This document shows positions 24,705-34,460 of a DNA stretch of 64,000 bases, piece by piece. The notes under the pieces are model-generated. The model was not told the DNA's origin. It saw nothing but the letters and a program-made list of their open reading frames with translations, and made no database searches. The translations under genes and the position numbers were made by a program. Position 1 is the stretch's first letter, and every line of letters starts with the position of its first letter. The DNA comes from Celoporthe dispersa (taxonomy: Eukaryota; Ascomycota; Sordariomycetes; Diaporthales; Cryphonectriaceae), in NCBI GenBank assembly GCA_016584495.1, contig WAID01000005.1:1376501-1440500 (forward strand). Reading direction: 5' to 3'.

Positions 24705-25403
24705 TTGATTGCTCCTCGAGATATTGAAAGAGAGTTGCCGAAGATACGATACCGAGCAGTTGCTCTTTTGTGCTTCGGAGCACTGATGGATCTCCTCATT
24801 ACTCCAGCCGACCCGGCGTTTCCAACCGAACTCGCTGTTTTCTTTGAAGATGACGAGCGCTGGGCTAGGGATCCGTTCCTCACGTATGGCTCAAAGAGGA
24901 GCATTTACACCCTACAGGAGCTGGACATGCTCAAGCCGGATGCGCTGTGTGGCTTTCTACAGATGCGGTTCTTCTTCAGCCTCCTTGCGGAAATGCTAGG
25001 CCTGAACAGACTGCAAGATGGGTGACATGTCATCGACCCAAAAGACGCAAAGCACGAGCTCGATGCCCTCTACGGGGATTCTATATTCGATACCAACGGA
25101 CAGAAACTCATGACAGGTGCCAAAGCTCTCGCATCTGGGCTTCTGATTCGGGAATGCACCTGGAAAGCCGCCGCCGTCATGGGTGGGATGCTGCCGCGTC
25201 TCACCTTCATCGATGAGTGCCTTCAAGCTTCGTTCTGGATCGTCTTCCGACCTGAGTTAGCAGATAGGATAGAATTTGACGTCAAGTTTTCTCTGGCCGC
25301 GCTCGTAGAGCTATTATCAACGTCCACCCCCAATTTTATCTCAAATCTTTCACACATGATACCAACCACCAAGGAACGACACCTGCCTCAAGCCGGCTGT
25401 TGA
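24705..25403 (+). pseudogene. unknown protein with in-frame TGA, decayed or misread
   Basis: One reading frame is open from before 24640 to 25403 except for a TGA at 25023-25025. Both sides look coding: before it, APRDIERELPKIRYRAVALL and FPTELAVFFEDDERWARDPF; after it, VIDPKDAKHELDALYGDSIF and RLTFIDECLQASFWIVF. The absence of a frame change argues for one ancestral gene with a nonsense codon (a TGG-to-TGA change would explain it). Alternatively the TGA lies in a short intron, but I see no good donor/acceptor pair. The true start is unclear; an ATG with a leader at 23964 is a candidate. I recognise no domain. Confidence 0.35.
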
Positions 25404-25834
25404 GCCGCCCCAACCTAATCACCTTCACAATCTCCTCTGGATAGCACATCTTTACTGAAGATGAAGAATCACCTGCAGAATTACATCAAGGTTTATTAGC
25501 ATTATGTACCTACTGAGCCCAGATACCCTAACCCTGAGAGGCAGCCCATCAAGTAGACCCACATTGCCTCCTCCGGCAACGAAGGCAGTCACCGGCAAGG
25601 TGCACACGCTCTTGATTCAGAATAACATTGTGATGACGGCGATGTCTTGCAGACAGAGGAGGTGTGACTAACACTGTGGCTCACTCGGACCAAACCCTCC
25701 GCACATCTAACAACTTCTTCCAACAACCATCTCGGCTACTATTTACTCGACAAACCTCCCGTCGCCACGGCAAGGCAGCAGGCAGGCAGTGCACACCCCT
25801 CTCAACCCCCCCCCAGAGAGGAAAGGCGAACACC
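25404..25834. other. intergenic, promoter of the NmrA-like gene
   Basis: No gene seen. C-rich sequence just before the ATG at 25835 (CCCCCCCC near 25806-25813) is likely leader. The frame is open upstream to 25664 but reads as leader-like, low-similarity sequence. Confidence 0.5.
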
Positions 25835-26746
25835 ATGTCCATCGTCAACGTGGCCCTCGCGGGAGCGACGGGTAGCCTTGGAGCCCACATCCTCGACGCC
25901 TTCGTCCAGGACGGCAGCTTCAAGATCACCGTCCTCCAGCGCGCCTCGTCCAAGTCCACGCCGGCGCACCAGGACAAGACCCGCATCCTGACACTGTCCG
26001 ACGGCCTTCCGCTGGACGAGCTCACCGAGCAGCTCCGCGGGCAGGACGCTCTCGTCGTGTGCTACCGTGCCAAGGACGCCGCCGAGCAGATCAAGTTTGG
26101 CGAGGCAGCCGCCGCAGCGGGTGTGAAGAGGCTCGTCCCCGCCGACTTTGGCAGCTGTGACAGCAATGGCAAGCGCGAGAGGGAGCTGGTCACGCTGTTT
26201 GAGCGAAAGGTGCAGATCCGCGGCAGCCTGCAGAGGCTGGCGGAGGAGCACGCGAGCTTCTCCTGGACGTCGCTGGTCAACGGGCACTTCTTCGACTGGG
26301 GCCTGCGGGAGAACTTTCTCCACTTCAACCTGCAGGAGAAAAAGGCGGACATCATTGACGATGGGGACAAGAAGAGCTCCCAGGCCACTCTGGCCCAGAT
26401 CGCCAAGGCGACGGTCAGGATTATGCAGCGGCCTGAGGAGACCAGGAACAAGATGCTGTTCATACAGAGCTTCTGCGTGAGCCAGAATGAGGTGCTGGGG
26501 TCCCTGGAGAAGGCCATGGGTGCGAAGTGGGAGGTCCAGAGGTACGACTCGGAGGAATTCATCAAGGAGAAGAAAGCTCTTGCTGATGCGGGCGACCGGG
26601 ACGCCATCGAGGACCTGGTGTTCGTACTGGGGGCGCTCTACGGCAACTGGGAGGAGAAGCCAGATTTTGCCATGGAGATGCTGGGTCTGGAGAATGAGAG
26701 CCTGGACGACGTCGTCCAGAGCGTGGTTGACGAGCTGAGTGCGTAG
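25835..26746 (+). CDS. NmrA-like / isoflavone-reductase-like NAD(P)-binding protein
   Basis: Single intact exon, 303 aa, with ATG in the context CACCATG. The Rossmann motif GATGSLG lies at residues 10-16 after a beta-strand (IVNVALA). LVPADFGSCDSNGKRE is in the position of the family's substrate-loop segment, followed by FSWTSLVNGHFFDWG, a typical NmrA/PCBER-like region. The length matches the family (about 300-330 aa). Members are atypical short-chain dehydrogenases that act as reductases on aromatic substrates or as redox-sensing regulators; which applies cannot be told here. The frame is open upstream to 25664, but this ATG begins exactly at the conserved beta-strand and has the better context. 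It is GC-rich relative to the flanks, as for active genes here. Cytosolic, with no signal peptide. Confidence 0.85.
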   Translation: MSIVNVALAGATGSLGAHILDAFVQDGSFKITVLQRASSKSTPAHQDKTRILTLSDGLPLDELTEQLRGQDALVVCYRAKDAAEQIKFGEAAAAAGVKRLVPADFGSCDSNGKRERELVTLFERKVQIRGSLQRLAEEHASFSWTSLVNGHFFDWGLRENFLHFNLQEKKADIIDDGDKKSSQATLAQIAKATVRIMQRPEETRNKMLFIQSFCVSQNEVLGSLEKAMGAKWEVQRYDSEEFIKEKKALADAGDRDAIEDLVFVLGALYGNWEEKPDFAMEMLGLENESLDDVVQSVVDELSA

Positions 26747-27308
26747 CTCAGGCCTGCCGTCAGGTCTGATGGGGATCCACCTGTCGACCTTGCGTAGTCC
26801 GCTTTCAGCCCTCATCACGCAGGGGGACGAGACTACGAGCAGCACCAATCGCGTTGTCTTTGACTAAGAAAAATTCAAATAGAAATACACAGTCAAGATG
26901 CACAACTAGTAACACTTCCTCAACATGAACAATTAACCAGGATGCCCATTAGTGCGCTGTTGGTGCTCACATTGTGCAGACACCTGGGCAATGCTCACAC
27001 GATCCCATGCCTAATCCAATCTGGAAAATTCATCGCCTCAAGTTGACTTACATAGCTTCGCCCGAGTCTTGCCAACGTCCTTCCTGTCCGTGACAAAGTT
27101 CGAAATAGTTGTGGCGGTGTGTCAGCTAGAAGGCCGAAATTGACCCTCGCCTGACCCGCCTACCAGATGACCCAACATACCAACAGTCCACCTGCCTACT
27201 TAAAATATACGGCTAGCTTTGACTCGGAAATTACCAACAAAGATTATTCACTGATTCCATGCTACCGAGTGAGTAACATATGACTGGCTATGTGGCCGAT
27301 GGGCTTAC
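26747..27308. other. intergenic, no supported gene
   Basis: 3' region of the NmrA-like gene. A minus reading at about 27050-27190 (VNFGLLADTPPQLFRTLSR) could be a second exon of the candidate at 27309-27433, but the junction is not certain. Confidence 0.35.
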
Positions 27309-27433
27309 CCGGACCATAGAAGCACGTCAGACGAGGTCGACTCATCACGCTCGATACCTCGGTAGTCTCGTGCAGCACGCTCAGCTGATCGCTTCTGGAA
27401 TGTGTCAATCTGATTTGAAAGCTTTTTCTCCAT
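27309..27433 (-). CDS. candidate first exon of a small unknown gene
   Basis: The ATG at 27433 opens MEKKLSNQIDTFQKRSAERA, then ARDYRGIERDESTSSDVLLW, a charged, helix-like sequence that ends at a GTAAGC donor at 27308. No downstream exon could be fixed; one acceptor gives the frame noted for the neighbouring gap. It is unrecognised and could equally be a fragment of an old gene. Confidence 0.25.
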
Positions 27434-28390
27434 GGAATTCCATGAGGAGACTCTGACGGCTCTGCTAGAAACATGCACACGTATTCTGGGCTCAGAAGCG
27501 CCAGGTAGGAAGTAATAGCCTCAGACCTGGCAACGTCCTTGTGCAGGCCCATAAGTCGTCCATTGGCCCTGCGATTGAATGTAATAGGATCCAAGTATTA
27601 ATAATCACTGAATCTGGCTACCTGTGGGGTATCCAGGCCGGCATAACCTGGCCTCAAACGAAAATTCCAACATCTGAAACTTTGGTGGTATCCCTTATCA
27701 TGCGGGCGCAGAGGGGGCATCACGATGGTTACGAGTAAGCTTAGCAGTAGACGCCTGTCCAACAGCCAAGCTCGTCTGCAGGCTGCACTTGTGGTCAGTT
27801 GTGCTGAAATTAGAGCCGCGAGGCTGCGGACCGGGTGGGGGGGGGGGCCATGTTCTTGAATATTTATATATCACGAGGAGCGTGACAACCTATCCTTACA
27901 TCGAGGTAGATTTGATGATCTATGCAAAATTAATACCTCTCAAGTTTAATCCAGGGCCCTTTTATCATGTTAGTCTAATTACTTACTACATTCATCCCTG
28001 GGCTGTATTGCTGTAGAGGAGTTTTTCTACTTCATTGCAGTAGCGCGCGTGGCTTAGGCCCCTCCCTCTCTACGGTAAGCTGAGATTATCTATAATAATC
28101 CAAGTCAAGCCTTCTCAGTTAGCAAGAAATGGTTCAAAAAAAGCAACAAAATATAATCTCCTCTTCGCAACCTGTAGAAACGCAAGCTTTACAGATTCCA
28201 TCTCACCACCACCACCACCACCACGCATTTTCTCAGGCGGCAGCACCAGGCCCAATGGCTGTTCTCGCCGTCAATAAAATTGTCGACAATAGTAGTACGC
28301 TGAGTTCCCGACGCTGCAATTCGTTTTGGAATATTTCACCACACCGCCCCCGAGTCTACACAAAGTTTTCTCGCGCAAATACATTCTCGC
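27434..28390. other. intergenic, no supported gene
   Basis: AT-rich in part (27850-28120). It contains G11 at 27837-27847 and a short CAC repeat at about 28206-28224. The frame at 28129-28425 (with poly-His) has no other protein features and is out of frame with the downstream gene. Confidence 0.5.
27837..27847. repeat. 11-base G homopolymer
   Basis: Uninterrupted G11 in non-coding sequence. Confidence 0.9.
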
Positions 28391-29050
28391 ATGCTCCGGC
28401 AGGGGTCGCCCAGAGGGAACCATAATCATCCCACGGGAGGAGGGACTGGCAGCATGAGCACGGGAGACAAGACAACCGCTGCTGATAACCACAACAATAC
28501 TACCACCCCCCACAAAGGCAGGCCAAAGGCCTCGACACTGATCATCTCCGGGTACACCTGCATCGGAAAGACGACTTTGACGCAAAAGAAGGAGTCCTGG
28601 AAGGAGCTCGGGTTGTCCGAGGTCGTCGAGGTCGTCGACCTGGACTCGAGCACGTACAGCCGGGAGCCGGGCTTCCCAGACAACTACCTCGAGCGCATAC
28701 GACAGAAAGCAGCCGAGGGCGGGACTCGCGTGCTTCTGGTCGCGACTTTTCCGGGCGTCGCGACGAAGCTGCAGGAGGAAGGATACTACGTCGCGCAGAT
28801 CTACCCGGAGAAGGATATAAAAAAGGAGTGGCTGCGGAGGCTGGAGGACCGCGAGAAAGAGGGCAAAGAGTCGCGGCTGTATAAGCTGGTCGAGAAGAAC
28901 TGGGAGGATTGGCTTGATGAAATGAACATGAGAAAGGTGTCGAAAACGGTGACGGCCCACTCGACGGATTATTTGAGTACGATGATTGGAGAGATATATC
29001 AGGCTTTCGCATCACAGAGGGATTCAGGATCAACGCAGGAACAGAGATGA
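28391..29050 (+). CDS. small P-loop NTPase resembling phage-type nucleotide kinases
   Basis: Intact single exon, 219 aa from 28391, or 198 aa from the ATG at 28454 (AGCATGAGC), which I prefer because the longer N-terminus is low-complexity. Walker A is GYTCIGKTT (residues 33-41 of the short form) after a strand TLIIS. An aspartate pair follows in VVDLDSSTYS (Walker B-like), then FPDNYLERIRQKA, RVLLVATFPGV, VAQIYPEKDIKKEWLRRLED and KLVEKNWEDWLDEM. This order (P-loop, DLDSS, FP-NY, strand, YP--D-K-EW--R, NW--W) matches, from memory, a family of small P-loop proteins best known from bacteria and their phages. It probably binds ATP and may phosphorylate a nucleotide. Cytosolic. No linked gene suggests a pathway. 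Confidence 0.65.
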   Translation: MLRQGSPRGNHNHPTGGGTGSMSTGDKTTAADNHNNTTTPHKGRPKASTLIISGYTCIGKTTLTQKKESWKELGLSEVVEVVDLDSSTYSREPGFPDNYLERIRQKAAEGGTRVLLVATFPGVATKLQEEGYYVAQIYPEKDIKKEWLRRLEDREKEGKESRLYKLVEKNWEDWLDEMNMRKVSKTVTAHSTDYLSTMIGEIYQAFASQRDSGSTQEQR

Positions 29051-29407
29051 CGGTATGCGGCGGTGCCAGGGGGCTTTGTAGAAGAATGAATGGATAGCAC
29101 GGGTTTTTACATGAATGAACGCTTCAGTCAGAATACTTACATAGGACAAAACAAAGTTACGTAAATCTTGACTCCAAAACCTGCCGCGATGCGAAATTTG
29201 GACTCGCGCCCGTCCACCAAAGTATCTTTTTTTCTATTCCCCACGTGGAATGACGTGGTTCTTTGAGAAGCTGAACAGATGGTGCGGTGGAAATCCTGGA
29301 AAGAGATGAGAGTCGAGGCCGGAGTGTCTCGTCAATGATGATTATTACCATGGCTTTCCGCTTCCACCGCGCTGGCTGTCTCAGGATCAATAGAAGCGCC
29401 AACAGTC
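29051..29407. other. intergenic
   Basis: 3' region of the P-loop gene and promoter of permease 2. Nothing else seen. Confidence 0.55.
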
Positions 29408-31098
29408 ATGAACACTGTAGATCTAGAGAGGACGGTCCGTCCGGGCATATCTCCCGCAGTTGAGCCAGGGACAGGACTTAATGAACCACACCGCTATGAA
29501 GCCGTGAGCATCGCTCATCCGGTGGCAGCCGACAAGCTGCGCCGGTCCCTTTCTCCACGCCAGGTGCAGATGATAGCAATAGGAGGGACAATCGGGTGAG
29601 AGCCCACGATGCGCGAGCACGGAACTTGCTGGCCCGACAGCTAATCATTGTGTGTTCACCTCAGCACGGGGCTGTTCCTTGGCACCGGCAGGGCTCTCGC
29701 GACAGGCGGACCTGCATCGCTGCTCATCTGCTACTCGATCGTCGGCGGCATTGTCTTCGTCACGATGTTGTCCCTGGGCGAGATGGCGGCGTACGTGCCG
29801 GTGGCGGGCAGCTTCTGCACCTTTGCCGGGCGGTACGTCGACGACGCACTCGGCTTCGCCCTGACCTGGAACTACTGGTTCAACGACGTCGTGTCGACGG
29901 CCTCGGACCTGGTCGCGCTCCAGCTGCTCATGCAGTACTGGACGTACGACTTCCCCCTGGTACGCCCTGGGGATCATCGCGTGGGTCCTTGTCGTGGTGG
30001 CCAACGCCGTCCACGTTCGTGCCTACGGCGAGCTCGAGTACTGGCTCTGCCTGTTGAAGGTGGTGACCATCGTGATCTTCATCCTGGTGTGCATCGCTGT
30101 GAACTGCGGGGGAAACACGTCCCACGAGTACATTGGTGCAAAGTATTGGTACCTCCCAGGGGCCCCCTTTGTCGGCGGCATAGGCGGCTTCGCAAGCGTT
30201 TTCGTGACGGCGTCCTTTGCCTATGGGGGCACCGAGAGCATTGCCATCACGGCAGGGGGAGACGCGCGACCCGGCGCGCCAGCTCCCTTACGTCGTCAAG
30301 AACGTCTTCTTCCGTATCCTGGGCTTCTATATCCTGTCCGTCCTTCTCATCGGCCTAAATGTACCGTACAGCTACCCGGATCTGGATATCAAGGCGACAA
30401 GAACGTCCCTGTTCACCCTGGCTTTCCAGATGGCTGGGTCCAAGGTCGCAGGCTCCTTCATGAACGCGGTCATCATGACGGGTGCCATCTCGGCGGCAAA
30501 TCACGCCCTCTTTGCAGGCAGTCGTCTGCTCTACACGCTGTCCGTCAACGGTCACGCGCCAAGGATCTTTGGACACCTCACCAGGTACCAAGTCCCTCTA
30601 GTCTCCGTTCTCACAACGTCAGTCCTATCTGGGCTTCTTTTCGGATCGTCCTTCATCGGAGCCGGCCAGTTGTGGACCTGGCTGCAGAATATCGTCGGCG
30701 TGTCCAACCAGCTGTCGTGGATCAGCATAGGAGTTGCGTCGCTGAGATTCCGTGCCGGGCTCAGGGCGCAGGGTCGGGAGCACCTCCTGCCCTTCAAGAA
30801 CTGGACATATCCATATGGTCCAATCATTGCTGTGTCTCTTTGCACCGTGATTGTCCTCGTACAGGGCTGGAGTTCCTTCAGTCCCACTTTCAGCCCCGTT
30901 GATTTCGTCAGCTTCTACATCGAGCTGCCCATCTTTTCTGCCATGTTTGTGGTATGGAAGCTGGCGAAGAGGACGAGGTTCCAGAGGGTGTCAGACATGG
31001 ATTTGCTCACTGATGTCTACACGAAAGACGATGTCGAGGCCGAGGAGGAGAGCTGGAGAACGAAAGTGAGAAGAATTGGGACGTGGTTCTGCTTCTGA
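29408..31098 (+). CDS. amino-acid permease, YAT/APC family; two +1 frameshifts
   Basis: Exons are 29408-29595 and 29665-31098; the intron is 69 nt (GTGAGA...CTCAG). The cytosolic N-terminus leads to QMIAIGGTIGTGLFLGTGRA, the YAT signature, with the junction inside it. About twelve hydrophobic segments follow, with GETRDPARQLPYVVKNVFFR and FYILSVLLIGLNVPY typical of fungal basic/neutral amino-acid permeases. The tail (TRFQRVSDMDLLTDVYTKDD) is acidic. The sequence has two surplus bases: after WTYDFP in a C5 run (29953-29957), and at TAG-ETRDP in a G5 run (30255-30259). With one base less at each place, the frame is continuous and gives 539 aa, the usual family length. Plasma-membrane uptake is expected; substrate unknown. 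It is convergent with the MFS gene, with only 38 bp between stop codons. Confidence 0.8.
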
Positions 31099-31136
31099 GT
31101 TCGATGCCCACAATGGAAGCAAGTTGAGACCTCGGT

Positions 31137-32686
31137 CTACCGAAGCACTATCTGACCAAAGATGACCGTTGCCACAGCATAGCAGGCCGAGCTGACAAAA
31201 TACGGCATGCCCAGCGCCGCGCCCCCCAGACCAATACCCTTGATCCATAAGACCGCCATGAGCGGCGCGCCGATAAGAGAGCCAAGCGTCTTGACCAGCA
31301 TGACAATCGAGAAGATGTGGGTATCAGCCTCGCTAGCGGACAGACTGTTGTCATCCTCACCGCTCAGAGCCCCGGAGCTGGAGACGACCGATGGAGATTT
31401 CAGCAGCGAAAGCGTGAAGATAGGCAGTGCCGAGCCCAGAGCGTAGATGAACATGGCCGGAATGAGAAGCCAGATGGTGGCGGCTAGGGCGATGGCGAGA
31501 GCGCCGATTATGGAAACGCCGAAACATGCGTTGGCGAATTGGATGTTGATCCGGTCGGACGCGCCTGTCGAATCCTCGCCGGCAGAGGACTTGGTGACAG
31601 ATCGGAGGACGCGGGGCACAACGAAGGTCAGGAGGGTGAAGTTGACGACTGCCTTGCCGGATATCAGGTATCCGGCTGAGGCGAAGGTCCAGTGATACCT
31701 TTTTGATATGTACTGGACCAGTAGCTTGGTGTCAGAGCTTGCCAGGGAGGCGAGGAGGAAGCAGAGAAGCATGAACATGAAGTTGCGAGAGTGGCTTCTA
31801 AGCACCCTTCTCATCGCGCTGAACCTCTCCATGACCAGTTGGATGAACGAAGGGCTGGTGTGCTGTGCCTTGAGGAGGGGAGAGGACAGAAGAGGCTGCT
31901 CCTGCTCGTCTGAGTACCTCGTGGAGGACGTGTGATCAGGGACCACCCGGATGACCAGGGCCGCTGTGAGGAGCAGACATATGCCAATCCAGAATGGAAG
32001 CCACAAGAGTATCGTCATGGAGAAGGATGCCAGGGCTGGTCCTAGTAGGTTCACGACGTACGAGATGGAGCTCATGTAACCAAAGTAGGAGGCCCGCAGC
32101 ACATAGTCGTCTGTCATCCCGGCCGCCAAGGAGTACGTGATAGAATTGAAGACGCAGTCTCCGCCGAGGAATGACAGTATTGGACCCATCATGATGGCCT
32201 TGGTCGGGATCGCTTGGTCGAAGCAACCGACGAGCACAGCCCAGGAGAGCATGAAGAGCCGAGGAACCAGGTTCAGCCAGAGGACGGCACGTTTACCATA
32301 TCGTTCTGCCACGAAACCCAGAGGTACAGTCATGAGGAAATCTGCAATATTTTAATTAAAAAATAAGCCAGGTATCGGGGGGAAACCAGACACGGTCGCA
32401 ATTTTCACATACCCCCGACGACCCAGATCGTGTCCATTGTCCCCTGGAGCCATCCCAGACCCTGCTGCACAACATCAATCTTGCAAAGTGCCTCATCGAC
32501 GGTGCCATCGGGCCCAATACGTGAGGAGTCATGGCGCCGGTAGTATTCCAGACAGAGGCGCCTCTCGATCACGAGGTTCAGCGGCAGCTGGTAGAGGCTG
32601 GCGGCAAGATTGACCAGGAGCAGCAGGCTCAGCACTGCGGCGATGGCGGACCTTGGAGGCTTCCCGCGATGGAGCAGCTCGTCCAT
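31137..32686 (-). CDS. MFS transporter
   Basis: Exons are 32413-32686 and 31137-32341; the intron is 71 nt (GTATGT...TGCAG). Joined and intact, 492 aa. The N-terminal helix is AIAAVLSLLLLVNLAASLYQ, followed by a soluble loop with Cys. The junction region VVGDFLMTVPLGFVAERYGK carries the MFS motif A-like G(F)xAxRxGKR. About twelve hydrophobic segments are split by a central acidic loop (TRYSDEQEQPLLSS). The start at 32686 (MDELLHRGKPPRSA) is the first in-frame ATG with a plausible cytosolic N-terminus; upstream residues are not membrane-like. It resembles fungal MFS members of unknown substrate. It is tail-to-tail with permease 2, so their 3' UTRs almost certainly overlap. Confidence 0.85.
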
Positions 32687-33819
32687 TGCTTGGACCCCCT
32701 CTCGGTGAGCATCTGATGCTGGCCTGGCCCGCGAGGCTTGGATCCAACACGAGCGAGACCTGTGATGGTGGGTACGAGGCTGTGCTGGCAGCTCAGGGCG
32801 GCCAACCTTGGCGTATGTGGCGCGGCTACCTTGAAAGAAAGTCCACCGCTGCAAAGACTAGGCAAGGCACTGCCTTAGGAGCCAGAACTCTGTCAAGTAT
32901 TGGTTGATGGTACTTTTTGCGGCGGCGGTTGAAGTCTCGAGAGCTTCTCGGATCTAAACTCGCAGCTGATAGCTGAAAATGACAAGTCGGTGTCGTCTGG
33001 GGAAGGAGGTTTCGGAGGGCTCCTGCCTACTGATATGACCCCCGGTCCTCACTATCGGATTAGTGCTTGAGCAGCTGGTCCGTCTACACAAAAGCCCCCG
33101 CCTGGTGCATACTCACTAAAAGTAGGTCATCACTGTATCATGCACTCCCTCAATGCTTTCCCTAATATTATACATGATATTTCTTGGAGCGGCAATGGAC
33201 AGTGCGCTAGCTAAATCCTACCACTGGAACACCCCTCTCTGCACCATCTTGAAGGTGCACAGCGCAGGCGACTGTACTCTTTCTCCAAGCCTCGCTAAAT
33301 TTCTCTTGAGCAGGCCTGTTCCAAGCCCCTAAACTTGACTGCGAGGACCCACCACATTTTATACCTACTCACCTCTTTGCCTATCCCCAAACCGTATGAT
33401 GTTCAAGAAAGTCTGCCATGTTGTGGTGATTACCCCGGTGAGGTCTCCCCAGTCTGCTTTCCCTCATTACATGACACGTCTGTCGGACGCTGAATCGGAC
33501 TCACAAGTAGTGCCTGCACACGTCCCAACCCCTCCACTGACTCGTGAGCCCTGGGTCCTAATCAGGGTGCCAAAATGTTGTTGTAATTAGGAATCACGCT
33601 GCAGAGACTGACTACTGCATAGCTGCAGCTCCTCGACGGATACTGTAGCACAAAGCACAGAAAGGTTCTGGTGTCACAAGATAATCAGAAGGGCGCGAGT
33701 TGCCCCTCTAAAAAGAATAGCAAGTCAAAAGTCCATGAGCAAGAGCGAGATGTTTGACATAGAACCGAATCATCAGATATATAATTCTTCCAATTTGGCC
33801 AAATTTACGCAAAATTTTC
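32687..33819. other. intergenic, MFS promoter side
   Basis: No gene recognised. The minus-strand leader of the MFS gene is at the left end. The immediate 5' flank of the tRNA is AT-rich (about 33765-33819). Confidence 0.5.
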
Positions 33820-33891
33820 GGTCCTTTGGCGCAATGGTAGCGCGTTACTTTCCGGTGGTAAAGGTTCACGGTTCGAGTCCGTGGAGGATCG
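33820..33891 (+). tRNA. tRNA-Arg(CCG): tRNA-Arg (anticodon CCG)
   Basis: 72 nt, intronless. The acceptor stem GGTCCTT pairs with GAGGATC (two wobble pairs), with discriminator G. The D arm is GCGC/GCGC with loop AATGGTA. The anticodon stem TTACT/GGTAA holds loop TTCCGGT, giving anticodon CCG at 33852-33854, which reads CGG. The T arm is CACGG/CCGTG with loop TTCGAGT. Internal A box (TGGCGCAATGG) and B box (GGTTCGAGTCC) fit Pol III promoters. CCA is not encoded, as expected for a nuclear gene. Confidence 0.93.
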
Positions 33892-33907
33892 CGTGCAGCA
33901 TATGCTC

Positions 33908-33912
33908 TTTTT
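33908..33912 (+). terminator. Pol III T-run terminator of the tRNA
   Basis: TTTTT begins 17 nt after the tRNA 3' end, the first run of four or more T downstream. Confidence 0.75.
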
Positions 33913-34460
33913 GGTCCTCAAGGATGGAGTCCCAGGCAACTCACCACATCGATAATTTGTGGTTTTGCCATCTTCGCCACAAACAGCAAGAGGAACAAAT
34001 GCTGAATGGCTGTGCTTGATAGATGCTCGGGAGACGACCAGATAAGCCAGAGTGGGGACTGGACAACAGAGTGTCGTGGAAGATGAGTCCAGCTAGTTCA
34101 GGAGCCGCAGTGTGCAGTGGAAGAAGGCCTTCCGGTGAGGGTCTAGAAAAGCCATATTTATGAAAATGTTGTGGTATAGCGAACGCTACTAGGTCGCAAG
34201 GTGTCTCCAACAAAGATACCGTCTTGTTACGCACATGTAGCTAATGGTCGTGGGAGGTTCCGTTGAACGTCGTATGATAAATGATCGATCGTAAATGCTA
34301 TCGTCCTTATTCTAACCTACCGAAAATGCTATCGAATCCAGCAAGGGACGCAGCCGGCAACGCCTTGTTCCAGACATTAGATTATGACATTTCCCAAACA
34401 ATTCCCGTCCTTCATGTCGTGCAAGGAGTGCGATGGGAATCAGCACTAGGACCATCTCCC
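33913..34460. other. intergenic
   Basis: No gene recognised; 3' flank of the minus-strand Zn2Cys6 gene at the right end. Confidence 0.5.

Noticed and set aside
25802..26848. 348-residue antisense frame over the NmrA-like gene
   Set aside because: It mirrors the GC-rich codon pattern of the real gene and has no recognisable protein pattern.
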